Program-made: the position numbers and the translations under genes | Shown here: positions 51,785 through 60,017 of the stretch, in pieces | Position numbering within the stretch: the first letter of the stretch is position 1 | Layout of the letters: each line of letters starts with the position of its first letter | Source of the DNA: Streptomyces asoensis | GTDB lineage: Bacteria; Actinomycetota; Actinomycetes; Streptomycetales; Streptomycetaceae | Direction: 5' to 3' | Length of the DNA: 64,000 nucleotides | Assembly: GCF_016860545.1 (NCBI RefSeq) | Contig: NZ_BNEB01000003.1 | Coordinates: forward strand, 310,001-374,000 | The notes under the pieces: model-generated | The model's database searches: none | The model's input: the letters and a program-made list of their open reading frames with translations, nothing else | Told to the model about the DNA's origin: nothing

Positions 51785-53338
51785 ATGCCCTACGAGCCCG
51801 GCGCCAACTGGCAATACGACGTCCCCACAACCGGCAGCACTCATCTGCCGCCTGACGCTGGTTACGGTAAGGCTCTGACCAATCAGGGCTATGGCTTCGA
51901 AGTGGCCGTCGCCGACCTCATCGACAACTCCATCGATGCCAAAGCCGACGAGATCGTCGTGCACTTCCTGCGTGATGCCGACCGGATCCTCACCCTCCTG
52001 ATCGTCGATAACGGCGAAGGCATGGACGAAGCGGGCCTGGACAGCGCCATGACCGTGGGCCGCCGCCGCGACTACGGCGAGGGCGCTCTGGGCCTGTACG
52101 GCACGGGCCTCAAGGCGGCTTCCCTCTCTCACGCTTCATCCCTGACCGTGGTCAGCCGCACGAGGCGCAGCCGGTCCGCTGGACGCCGTCTCACGGCAGA
52201 GGGCATAGAAGACGGCTTCCGCTGCGACACCGTGGACCCCCGGTATGCACAGGAACTGGTGGACCGCTACGACGGCATCATCGAGTGGCAGGGCACTGTC
52301 GTGCGGTGGGACAACGTGCGGGCCTTCGAGACGGTCGGGCGCGGCCAGAGCGATCAGTTCCTGTCGAAGGCGATCTCCCGGCTTGAGACGCATCTCGGCC
52401 TGTACCTGCACCGCTACCTGCAACGCGGCCTCAAACTCGACATCGCGGTGTGGGATGTGAGCAGCAGGGAGAACGAACTCGGCGAGGAAGTGGACCACAT
52501 CGCCGTGGAGGCTCTGGATCCCTTCGGCTACAAGGTGCCGGGTAAGCCGGGGTACCCCCGGAAGTTCACGGCTTCCGTAGAAGGCCTGGGCGATGTGAAC
52601 CTGACCGCTCACATCTGGCCGGCCAAGTCCAGGCAAGCGGGATTCCGCCAGATCGGGGCTCTCTCCGAGAGGCAGGGCTTCTACTTCTACCGCAACGACC
52701 GCCTCGTGCAGGCCGGAGGCTGGAACGGCTGGCGGAACCCCGAAGGGCACCTTGTGCTCGCCCGGGTCGCGATCGACCTCCCGTCTCGCGAAAACAGCGT
52801 CTTGAGTCTCGATGTAAAGAAAGAGAAGGTCACCGTCACCCCCGCCTTCACCGAAGGCATCGAGAAGGCCGTGGACTCGAAGGGCCGCATCTTCCGGAGC
52901 TACCTCGCCGATGCCGAGTCCGCCTACAGAGACGGCTCACGGCGCAACGAGATCGTCCGCAAGCCTGTCACTCCACCAGGCAAGGGCATGGATCCCAAGG
53001 TCAAGCGCGTCATCAAGGAAGAGCTTCCTGAGAAGCCGGGCGAGGATCCGATCGCCTTCATCTGGAGTGCGCTTCCCTCTGCTCAGTTCTTCTCCCTTGA
53101 CCGCGAGCGCAATGCGGTCATCCTCAACAGGGCCTACCGGGACGACTTCAACGAGGGCCGACGCGGCGGCTCCAATGACGCCCCCGTCACCAAAGCACTG
53201 CTGTATCTGCTGCTCGAAGACTGCTTCGGACTCGGGCGGTGGGAGCGGACCCGCCAGGACCGTGTGGACTACTGGAACACCATCCTCCTGGCCTCGGTGG
53301 AAGTGCAGCGTGAACGGCGCACGCAGGTCACTTCCTGA
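51785..53338 (+). CDS. GHKL ATPase of the MORC/MutL-like group in R-M systems
   Basis: Predicted ATP-dependent clamp-like protein of 517 residues. The GHKL motifs are intact: motif I with E39 and AVADLIDNSIDA (42-53, Asn48), motif II IVDNGEGMD (73-81), and motif III GLYGTGLKAASL (103-114). After the ATPase comes a transducer-type domain with VEALDPFGYK and RLVQAGGWNGWRN, ending in a helical C-terminal third. Comparative work by Iyer, Abhiman and Aravind linked such MutL/MORC-like ATPases with helicases and endonucleases of restriction systems. It is the first gene of the island operon; the next gene starts 56 nt later. Its third codon positions are less biased than those of neighbouring core genes. 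Confidence 0.85.
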   Translation: MPYEPGANWQYDVPTTGSTHLPPDAGYGKALTNQGYGFEVAVADLIDNSIDAKADEIVVHFLRDADRILTLLIVDNGEGMDEAGLDSAMTVGRRRDYGEGALGLYGTGLKAASLSHASSLTVVSRTRRSRSAGRRLTAEGIEDGFRCDTVDPRYAQELVDRYDGIIEWQGTVVRWDNVRAFETVGRGQSDQFLSKAISRLETHLGLYLHRYLQRGLKLDIAVWDVSSRENELGEEVDHIAVEALDPFGYKVPGKPGYPRKFTASVEGLGDVNLTAHIWPAKSRQAGFRQIGALSERQGFYFYRNDRLVQAGGWNGWRNPEGHLVLARVAIDLPSRENSVLSLDVKKEKVTVTPAFTEGIEKAVDSKGRIFRSYLADAESAYRDGSRRNEIVRKPVTPPGKGMDPKVKRVIKEELPEKPGEDPIAFIWSALPSAQFFSLDRERNAVILNRAYRDDFNEGRRGGSNDAPVTKALLYLLLEDCFGLGRWERTRQDRVDYWNTILLASVEVQRERRTQVTS

Positions 53339-53394
53339 CGCAGCGGGTCACCGGCTCCTGTTTCACCCACTGCTACCTGACTGAGGAATCCCAC

Positions 53395-56388
53395 ATGGGC
53401 GACATCGACGCGACCGCTCTACTTGAGATCCACACCTCCGCACTCGCAGGCATGGGGACCAATCCGCGATCCTTCGCGAACTGGGCCAATGTCGCCGCCG
53501 AGGACTATCCGGACGCGGACCTGAGCGAGGAGGTGTTCCGTACACAACTCGTCAGCGGCGGCGAGGCGCTCAAGGCTCTCTGGAGCCGGCATCTCACTGC
53601 CTGGGACTTTGCCGAGGCCCCTCAGTGGGCCCCCGCCATCCCCGCACGCACCGACGAACGGCGAACGGCCGCATACGACCGGCTCCGCTTCGGAAGTGAC
53701 CTTCGGAAGGCGCTGGATGCAGTAGTCCCCGTGGCGAAGATCCCGGGCCCCACGGTGATCACTCGAGACTTCACGCCGTGGTACACCCCGGAACGTGCTG
53801 CGGCCCGCTCCTTCTACTGGAGGTCCTACGAGCAGAAACTCCGCTCAAAGGGCTGGTCCGAAGCCGCCGTTGCGAGCCTGGACGAGGCCAGCCGGGCTGT
53901 CGTCGAGCGTCTCACCGACCCCGAGCAACCAGCGGCCCGGCAGGCGAAAGGTCTGGTCGTCGGTTACGTCCAGTCAGGCAAGACGGCAAACTTCACTGGT
54001 GTCACAGCCAAGGCGATCGATGCCGGCTACCGCCTCGTCATCGTCCTCGGAGGCACGCTCAACTTGCTGCGTGCTCAGACCCAGCGCCGCCTCGACATGG
54101 AATTGATCGGGCAGGAGAACATCCTGAGAGGCGCTGACATAACGGACCTGGACTCCCTGGTAGGGATCGACTACGTGGGAGACGACGATTCCGACTGGCC
54201 TGAATTTGTTCAGCATGGCGGCCGCCCGTCCGTCCTGGGCGCCTTCGATATCGAACGCCTGACGACTCGCGACAACGACTACAAGAGCCTGGCACAGGGA
54301 ATCCGTGCTCTTGAATTCGAGAAGCGCGAGCCGACCCGCCCACTGCATGATCCAGCGAACCTTCACCATACTGCCGCTCGAGTCCTCGTCGTGAAGAAGA
54401 ACAAGTCCGTACTGACTAAGCTGGTCAAGGACCTCAAGCAGATTCATGGCCTGCTCGGAGAGCTGCCGACTCTGATCATCGACGACGAGTCCGACCAGGC
54501 GTCCGTGAATACCCTGGACCCGAAGAAGTGGGAGCAGGGGAGCACCGAGCGCACAAGTATCAACGGGCTGATCTCCCAGCTCCTGAAGCTTCTCCCGCGG
54601 TCGCAGTACGTCGGTTACACAGCCACTCCCTTCGCGAACGTCTTCGTTGATCCAGGGGACGATGAGGACATCTTCCCCAGCGACTTCGTGATCTCCCTGC
54701 CGCGCCCCATTGGCTACATGGGCGCCCAGGACTTCCACGACCTGGATTCGGCGATCCCGCGGGAGGAGCGCACCTACGCCAACTCGCAGGAGAAGGCACA
54801 CATCCGCGACATCTGCGAGTCCACAGGCGACCGTCTCCAGGAGGCCCTGGACGCCTTCGTCCTGTCCGGTGCACTGAAGCTGTACCGAGCCGATCACGGC
54901 GTGCATGACGGGCCGTTCCGCCATCACACGATGCTCGCCCACCAGTCGGTACGCAAGGACGACCACGCGGATCTCGCGCTGCTCATCAATTCCATGTGGC
55001 ATCAGGCGGGATACAGCTCGGCGGCCGGGCACGAGCGTCTTGCGGCTCTGTGGGCCTCGGACTTCTCCCTGGTCAGCGATGCGCGTGCCGCAGATCTGCC
55101 TGCACCTGCCAGCTATGAGGCGCTACGCCCCTACGTGAACGCGGCTCGCCAGCGCATCGGCTCCGGTGGCCAGCCCGTCATCGTGGTGAACGGGGATTCC
55201 GATCGCTACTTCGACCAGTTGAACCTCGACTTCGACCGGACACCTCACGTCTGGAAGATCCTTGTCGGAGGTACGAAGCTCTCTCGCGGCTTCACCGTGG
55301 AAGGCCTGACTGTCACGTATTACCGGCGTACCACCCAGCAAGCAGACACCCTGATGCAGATGGGGCGCTGGTTCGGATTCCGGCCTGGCTACCGGGACCT
55401 GGTTCGGCTGTACATCGGGCGGGAGGAGCCGTTCGGCCGCAACAGGTACGCCGATCTGTACGAGGCGTACGAGGCAATCTGCCGCGACGAGGAGACGTTC
55501 CGGGAGCAGCTGGCACAGTACGCCGTCGCGGTGGACGGGATGCCCCAGGTGACACCGGCCCAGGTGCCGCCTCTCGTAGCCCAGCACCTTCCCTGGATCA
55601 GACCCTCTGCCCGCAACAAGATGTTCAACGCGGAGCTCGTGGAGGTGAGGTCCCCCGGCCGTCCCATCGAGCCGGCTTCCTATCCGGTAAGTCACACGGT
55701 GCTCAAGCGGAACACTGAACGCTGGCGTCCTCTGCTGAACGCGCTCGGCACGGAGCCGACTGCGTTCACCAATCCGCCGGACAGCTCCAGCACGCTTCCG
55801 AGGACCTTCGAAGCTCTGACCGGCACCATCTCGCACAGCGAACTGGTCAGTGTGCTGTCCCAACTCGAGTGGGAGCGGCCCGGGCACTTCGATCCTCATC
55901 TGACCTACCTGAGCCAGCTCGACGGCACCCTTGCCAAGGTGGACGACTGGCTTCTCGTATCCCCTCGCCTGGCTGCGAACAAGCGCGTCGAGGCTCGTGT
56001 GCTCGGTTCGCTGCCGCTGTCCCTAGTCCGCCGGACCCGGCAGTCCGGTAAGACCTCGTTCGGCCGTATCGCCAGCGTCGAGCATCGCGCTGCGGCACAA
56101 CGTCTCATCGACGAGGCGTCCTCCTCGGCGGAGGCTCGTCCTCACCGGAATCCCAGCATCGGACCCACCACAGGAGTCATGCTCCTGTACCCCGTCGTTG
56201 AGGGCGACAGCCATGCCGACGTGCACGCGGTCGTGCGGAACGGGACGGCAGACCCCTCGAAGATCGTGATGGCCTTCACGCTCATTCCACCGGCATCGGC
56301 CGTCGACTCAGACCGTCGTCTGGTGCGCTTCCGGGCCAGGGATTCGCGGCACAGCGGCGCCGCTACTATTCCGGTTAGTTCGTCCTGA
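53395..56388 (+). CDS. Z1-domain superfamily 2 helicase/ATPase of the R-M system
   Basis: Large protein of 997 residues. A helical N-terminal part of about 180 residues is followed by a helicase core: Walker A GYVQSGKTANF (190-200), DEXX-box IIDDESDQAS (361-370), YTATPFANVF (408-417), and in the Z1 domain TKLSRGFTVEGLTVTYY and QMGRWFGFRPGYRD (motif VI with the arginine finger). The C-terminal 300 residues are not recognised. Z1 proteins occur with MORC/MutL-like ATPases and PD-(D/E)XK nucleases in restriction operons and are thought to move or remodel DNA for cleavage. GAGGAA lies before the ATG. The stop is 11 nt before the NaeI-like gene. Confidence 0.88.
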   Translation: MGDIDATALLEIHTSALAGMGTNPRSFANWANVAAEDYPDADLSEEVFRTQLVSGGEALKALWSRHLTAWDFAEAPQWAPAIPARTDERRTAAYDRLRFGSDLRKALDAVVPVAKIPGPTVITRDFTPWYTPERAAARSFYWRSYEQKLRSKGWSEAAVASLDEASRAVVERLTDPEQPAARQAKGLVVGYVQSGKTANFTGVTAKAIDAGYRLVIVLGGTLNLLRAQTQRRLDMELIGQENILRGADITDLDSLVGIDYVGDDDSDWPEFVQHGGRPSVLGAFDIERLTTRDNDYKSLAQGIRALEFEKREPTRPLHDPANLHHTAARVLVVKKNKSVLTKLVKDLKQIHGLLGELPTLIIDDESDQASVNTLDPKKWEQGSTERTSINGLISQLLKLLPRSQYVGYTATPFANVFVDPGDDEDIFPSDFVISLPRPIGYMGAQDFHDLDSAIPREERTYANSQEKAHIRDICESTGDRLQEALDAFVLSGALKLYRADHGVHDGPFRHHTMLAHQSVRKDDHADLALLINSMWHQAGYSSAAGHERLAALWASDFSLVSDARAADLPAPASYEALRPYVNAARQRIGSGGQPVIVVNGDSDRYFDQLNLDFDRTPHVWKILVGGTKLSRGFTVEGLTVTYYRRTTQQADTLMQMGRWFGFRPGYRDLVRLYIGREEPFGRNRYADLYEAYEAICRDEETFREQLAQYAVAVDGMPQVTPAQVPPLVAQHLPWIRPSARNKMFNAELVEVRSPGRPIEPASYPVSHTVLKRNTERWRPLLNALGTEPTAFTNPPDSSSTLPRTFEALTGTISHSELVSVLSQLEWERPGHFDPHLTYLSQLDGTLAKVDDWLLVSPRLAANKRVEARVLGSLPLSLVRRTRQSGKTSFGRIASVEHRAAAQRLIDEASSSAEARPHRNPSIGPTTGVMLLYPVVEGDSHADVHAVVRNGTADPSKIVMAFTLIPPASAVDSDRRLVRFRARDSRHSGAATIPVSSS

Positions 56389-56399
56389 GGGGGATCCGC

Positions 56400-57362
56400 T
56401 TGCTGCCCATCGACGTCTACGCGGCACCGAACATCACTCCAGCCGAAGAGCTGAGGGGTGATACCGAGCTCTTGGATGTACACGCGAAGCTCATGGGAAT
56501 GGAGAACTCGCGAGATCGCTTCGCAGCCGTGTTGCGGGACACCATCGATCAGCTGCTGAACGGTGAGGTGACGGGTCGCTACGACTGGGCAGATCTGTTC
56601 AAGACAGAGAGAACGCACGCCGGAACTCTCGTCGAGATCAACTTGCAGCGCGAGTTCAAGTTCGCCGACGGGGAATCCATGGACTACCGGATCGCCGGCG
56701 TTGATGTGGACTGCAAGTACTCCCAGAACTTCGGCGGCTGGATGATCCCCCCAGAGGCCAGAGGACACCTCTGCCTTCTCGTGTGGGCCAGCGACTACGA
56801 GAGCCGCTGGAGTGCCGGATTGTTCCGGGTCCGGGAGGAGTGGCTGAACCAGGGCGGCAATCGCGATGCCAAGCTCACCGTGAAGGCCAGACACCGGGAC
56901 AAGATCCTATGGCTGTGGCGCGATGCCGTACTTCCAGAGAACGTGCTTCTCCACATGAGCCCGTCCGACTGCACAGCGGTGTTTGCTTCGCAGTCCGGGC
57001 AGCAGCGGCTCAACGAGTTGTTCCGACGGGCCGAGAAGCGGCTGATAAGCCGCAATGTGGTACGAACCGTGGCTCAGCAGAAGGATTACATGAAACGCGT
57101 TCGGGGCAACGGAGGTTCGCGTTCAGCTCTGAAGCCCGAGGGATTCCTCATCATGGGCGACTACGACAGCCACCGCTCGGTAGCGGAGCAGCTCGGCCTC
57201 CCGAAGCCCGGCGAGGGAGAGTTCATCAGCGTGCGAGTGGCCAAGCGCCGCCCGCACCATCGGGACGCACCGCACGTGGTCCTTGATGGCGACGCCTGGG
57301 TCATTGCCACTGCCGACGACTCTCCTGAGGCCGCGCCCTCACTTCCCTCCCACACGAAGTAG
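56400..57362 (+). CDS. NaeI-family type II restriction endonuclease
   Basis: Restriction enzyme of 320 residues very similar in pattern to NaeI, which cuts GCC^GGC and needs a second site as effector (type IIE). The endonuclease domain shows KTERTHAGTLVEINLQREF with E79, then DYRIAGVDVDCKYS with D95, D104 and K106, which align with NaeI E70, D86, D95 and K97. The C-terminal DNA-binding domain is visible as RVNELFRR-like (RLNELFRRAEKRLISRNVV), TVAQQKDYMKRVRGNGGSRS and PEGFLIMGDYD. The start is TTG at 56400 after GAGGGGGA. It is followed after 12 nt by a second, unrelated endonuclease gene. Confidence 0.9.
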   Translation: MLPIDVYAAPNITPAEELRGDTELLDVHAKLMGMENSRDRFAAVLRDTIDQLLNGEVTGRYDWADLFKTERTHAGTLVEINLQREFKFADGESMDYRIAGVDVDCKYSQNFGGWMIPPEARGHLCLLVWASDYESRWSAGLFRVREEWLNQGGNRDAKLTVKARHRDKILWLWRDAVLPENVLLHMSPSDCTAVFASQSGQQRLNELFRRAEKRLISRNVVRTVAQQKDYMKRVRGNGGSRSALKPEGFLIMGDYDSHRSVAEQLGLPKPGEGEFISVRVAKRRPHHRDAPHVVLDGDAWVIATADDSPEAAPSLPSHTK

Positions 57363-57374
57363 GAACGCGCAGAA

Positions 57375-58121
57375 ATGAGTGCATCGTTCGCAGCCCAACT
57401 GCTGGGCTGGAAGAAACTCGACTCCGGACAGGTCGTCCCTAACAGCGCCGACAGCAGCAGCGACCCATCGAAGGCCCTGGCGCGGGAAATCCTGGATTGC
57501 CTGGGCGTCGTACCGGAAGTCGTCCTGCCGGACACCCCGCGAAATCCGGGCCCAAGACTTGAAACGTCGGTGAGAAACGACCTTGCAGAGGTCCTGCCGA
57601 AGGCCGATCCGTCCCGCACATGGCAGGTAGATCACCAGAAGGTGATCTCCGATTTCTCTCAGTACATGCACTTGGGGAAACTGAAGCAGGCGGTACTCAG
57701 GAATCCTGTCCTCAGCGCTGACCTCGGCCTTGATTACCTGATCAGGCCGGATGTCACAGTAGGAACTTCACACGCTCCCGGCATCGGTTCATTTCTCCAC
57801 GCAGCCGTATCATGCAAGTGGACGATTCGCTCTGACCGCGTCCAGAACATCCGGCATGAGTTCTTGCAGATGATCAGGCACCGGCGTGGCCGCCTACCCC
57901 ACCTGATGACCGTGACGGCTGAGCCGATGCCCAGCAGGCTCGCCGCTATCGCCAGAGGAACCGGGGAGGTTGACGCCGTTTACCACATCGCCTTCGAGGC
58001 ATTGCAAGAGGCTGTGGCGGCTGCTGGCAGCAAACAGCAGAAGAACGACCTGGCCGAGATGGTGGGGCAGGGGCGCCTCAGGCCATACGAAGAACTAGCC
58101 ACAACACTGGTGAGCTGGTAA
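57375..58121 (+). CDS. NgoMIV-family type II restriction endonuclease
   Basis: Restriction enzyme of 248 residues that resembles NgoMIV, a tetrameric type IIF enzyme cutting G^CCGGC. The core SCKWTIRSDRVQNIR is nearly identical to NgoMIV, followed by RRGRLPHLMTVTAEPMPSRL and GTGEVDAVYHIAF. Catalytic residues are E63, D126 (RPDVTV), K148 and E162, which align with NgoMIV E70, D140, K187 and E201; the K-to-E spacing of 14 is conserved. About 40 residues are missing compared with NgoMIV, mainly between D126 and K148. NaeI and NgoMIV families share no close homology but read the same six bases. Confidence 0.88.
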   Translation: MSASFAAQLLGWKKLDSGQVVPNSADSSSDPSKALAREILDCLGVVPEVVLPDTPRNPGPRLETSVRNDLAEVLPKADPSRTWQVDHQKVISDFSQYMHLGKLKQAVLRNPVLSADLGLDYLIRPDVTVGTSHAPGIGSFLHAAVSCKWTIRSDRVQNIRHEFLQMIRHRRGRLPHLMTVTAEPMPSRLAAIARGTGEVDAVYHIAFEALQEAVAAAGSKQQKNDLAEMVGQGRLRPYEELATTLVSW

Positions 58122-58134
58122 GAGTCAGTGCGCT

Positions 58135-58629
58135 ATGAGTAATCCTTCAGGGCCAACTGAACCGGCAGGCGAATGGAGTCCCCCCGCGGGCTCATGGGCA
58201 TCCTCCGCAGCGCGCCGCCGGAACATGCAGGCCATCCGGAACAGGGACACCAAGCCGGAGTGGCTGATCCGGCGGCTGGTGCACGCCCGGGGGCTGCGCT
58301 ACCGAGTGGCCGCGAAGCCGCTTCCAGGGCTTCGCCGGACCGCTGACATGGTCTTCGGGCCCGCGAAGGTCGCTGTCTTCATCGATGGCTGCTACTGGCA
58401 CGGCTGTCCCGAGCACTACGTACCGCCGAAGACCAATCCGGGCTACTGGTCAGACAAGGTCGCCCGGAACATGGCCCGCGACCGGGACACCGACCAGCGC
58501 CTGGAAGAGGCGGGCTGGACGGTGCTCCGGTTCTGGGAACATGAGCCGTCGGAAGACTGCGCTCAGCGCATTGCGGCCGAGGTCGAGCAGCGCCGTAGCG
58601 AACGCCGCAAGGCGCGGGAGGGCCTCTGA
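58135..58629 (+). CDS. vsr: Very short patch repair endonuclease (Vsr)
   Basis: Mismatch nuclease of 164 residues that nicks beside T:G mismatches arising when 5-methylcytosine deaminates. Motifs: MQAIRNRDTKPEW (E42), RRTADMVFG with catalytic D71, then FIDGCYWHGCPEHY with H89 and the zinc-binding Cys/His, and RDTDQRLEEAGWTVLRFWEHE. Presence of Vsr fits a C5-cytosine methyltransferase in the same island. It starts 13 nt after the NgoMIV-like gene. Its TGA is directly followed by the antisense stop of the methyltransferase, so the hexamer TGATCA serves both genes. Confidence 0.93.
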   Translation: MSNPSGPTEPAGEWSPPAGSWASSAARRRNMQAIRNRDTKPEWLIRRLVHARGLRYRVAAKPLPGLRRTADMVFGPAKVAVFIDGCYWHGCPEHYVPPKTNPGYWSDKVARNMARDRDTDQRLEEAGWTVLRFWEHEPSEDCAQRIAAEVEQRRSERRKAREGL

Positions 58630-59856
58630 TCAGCCCTGCTGCTGGTCACGCTCTCTAGCCGCCTTCAGTACATCCATGATCGACTTCCCGACGGCCCTGG
58701 CTACGGGCGGCGGGAACGCGTTTCCGATCTGGCGGTACTGCGCCGTCTTCCCGCCCGAGAAATCCCATTCATCCGGGAAGCCCTGGATGATTGCGGCTTG
58801 CCGCACGGTAAGCATCGGCCCGTCGGGACCGAAAAGGTCTCGGCCCTCCGACTTCTTCTCGGCGCATTTGTCGATGTCGTTGGCGACGCCCAGCCCGGAG
58901 ACGCCGAGCTGCTTCCACGCTGCCTTTGCACGGCTGGGACCAAGGTCGGCACCCCCGTGCTTCTTCGATCCACCGACGAGCGTGGGAGCAATGCCTCCGC
59001 CCCTGCCCTGGCTCCTTAGTTCGGCGTCCCGGTCGCTGGCTTTCTGAAGCCACCGGTCGAACCTCTCCTGAGCAAGATGGGAATGCTCACCGTCGGCATA
59101 CCGCCCGTAGCGCTCACGCATGGACGGCTCGAGGGCCTGCGCGACGCTGACCGGATCCTCGTGCGTGGGCGTAGGCCACTCGTACTTGAGGTCCTTGATG
59201 ACGTCATCCCGGAGCGCGACGAGGATGGCGCGAGGCCGGAGCTGCGGAACTCCGAAGTCGCTGGCCTCCAGGATGCCCCACTGGCAGACGGTGTAGCCGA
59301 GCCCCCTATCGGTGACCAGCTCGCCGTCAGCAGCCCGGTAGGTACCGCCCTCAAGCCGTGCCGTGATGTAGTCACGGTAATCGGAGAACTTCGGGTCCAT
59401 GATCCCCCGGACGTTCTCGATCATCACTGCCCGCGGGTTGAGGATCTCGACGAGTTCCAGCATGCGCGGGAAAAGGTCACGCTCGTCGTCCCGGCCGAGC
59501 TGCTTGCCGGCGTGGGAGAACGGGGGGCACGGAACCCCGCCGGCCAGCAGGTCGAGATCGCCCTGCCTCAGCAGTTCCGCTCCCTTGACCAGGTCCCTGA
59601 AGGGCTCAAAGTCCTTGACGTCGGCCGACAGGACATCGCAGTTTTCCCGCTCCCACGACCAGACCTCATGGTCGTCGATATTCAGCTTGAGCGTCTCTAC
59701 CGCGTGCGGATCGATCTCGACCAGAGCGAGGTGACCGAAACCTGCCTGATGCAGACCGATCGCCTGGCCTCCCGCACCGGCACAGATCTCGATCGACGTG
59801 AACTCGGGCTTCGGCCGCGCTGTCGCAGCGCCATCGGGTTCCTTCATCAGGGTCAT
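58630..59856 (-). CDS. C5-cytosine DNA methyltransferase of the R-M island
   Basis: Modification enzyme of 408 residues that methylates cytosine with S-adenosylmethionine. Motif I is EICAGAGGQAIGL (about 23-35), motif IV GGVPCPPFSHAG with catalytic C110, motif VI VMIENVRG (144-151), motif VIII PQLRPRAILVAL, and motif X RQIGNAFPPPVARAV. The variable recognition region between VIII and X includes RGGGIAPTLVGGSKKHGGAD, which resembles loop sequences of enzymes with GC-rich sites. The likely target is GCCGGC, as the endonucleases require, but this is inferred. GGAGGGGGC precedes the ATG. It is convergent with the endonuclease operon and has its own damage-type promoter. Confidence 0.92.
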   Translation of the reverse strand: MTLMKEPDGAATARPKPEFTSIEICAGAGGQAIGLHQAGFGHLALVEIDPHAVETLKLNIDDHEVWSWERENCDVLSADVKDFEPFRDLVKGAELLRQGDLDLLAGGVPCPPFSHAGKQLGRDDERDLFPRMLELVEILNPRAVMIENVRGIMDPKFSDYRDYITARLEGGTYRAADGELVTDRGLGYTVCQWGILEASDFGVPQLRPRAILVALRDDVIKDLKYEWPTPTHEDPVSVAQALEPSMRERYGRYADGEHSHLAQERFDRWLQKASDRDAELRSQGRGGGIAPTLVGGSKKHGGADLGPSRAKAAWKQLGVSGLGVANDIDKCAEKKSEGRDLFGPDGPMLTVRQAAIIQGFPDEWDFSGGKTAQYRQIGNAFPPPVARAVGKSIMDVLKAARERDQQQG

Positions 59857-59911
59857 GCCCCCTCCTTACAGCCATGCAGCGGCAGACACACTTTGCAATC
59901 CACCATCACCG

Positions 59912-59934
59912 AGGGTGACAGACCCCACTGACAA
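59912..59934 (-). promoter_or_regulatory. PafBC-type DNA-damage promoter of the methyltransferase
   Basis: On the minus strand TTGTCAGTG (59934-59926), 8 nt and CACCCT (59917-59912) fit TTGTCRGTG-N8-TAnnnT with the same C for T at the first -10 base as the nuclease operon. The start codon is about 50 nt downstream, so this leader does carry a ribosome site. Confidence 0.55.
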
Positions 59935-60017
59935 CGAGACTTCACCAAGTGTGCAGTACACCCCGCGGTTCGCTGAACACACTCTCCACCACACCGAACA
60001 CTCATACGATATGGCCC

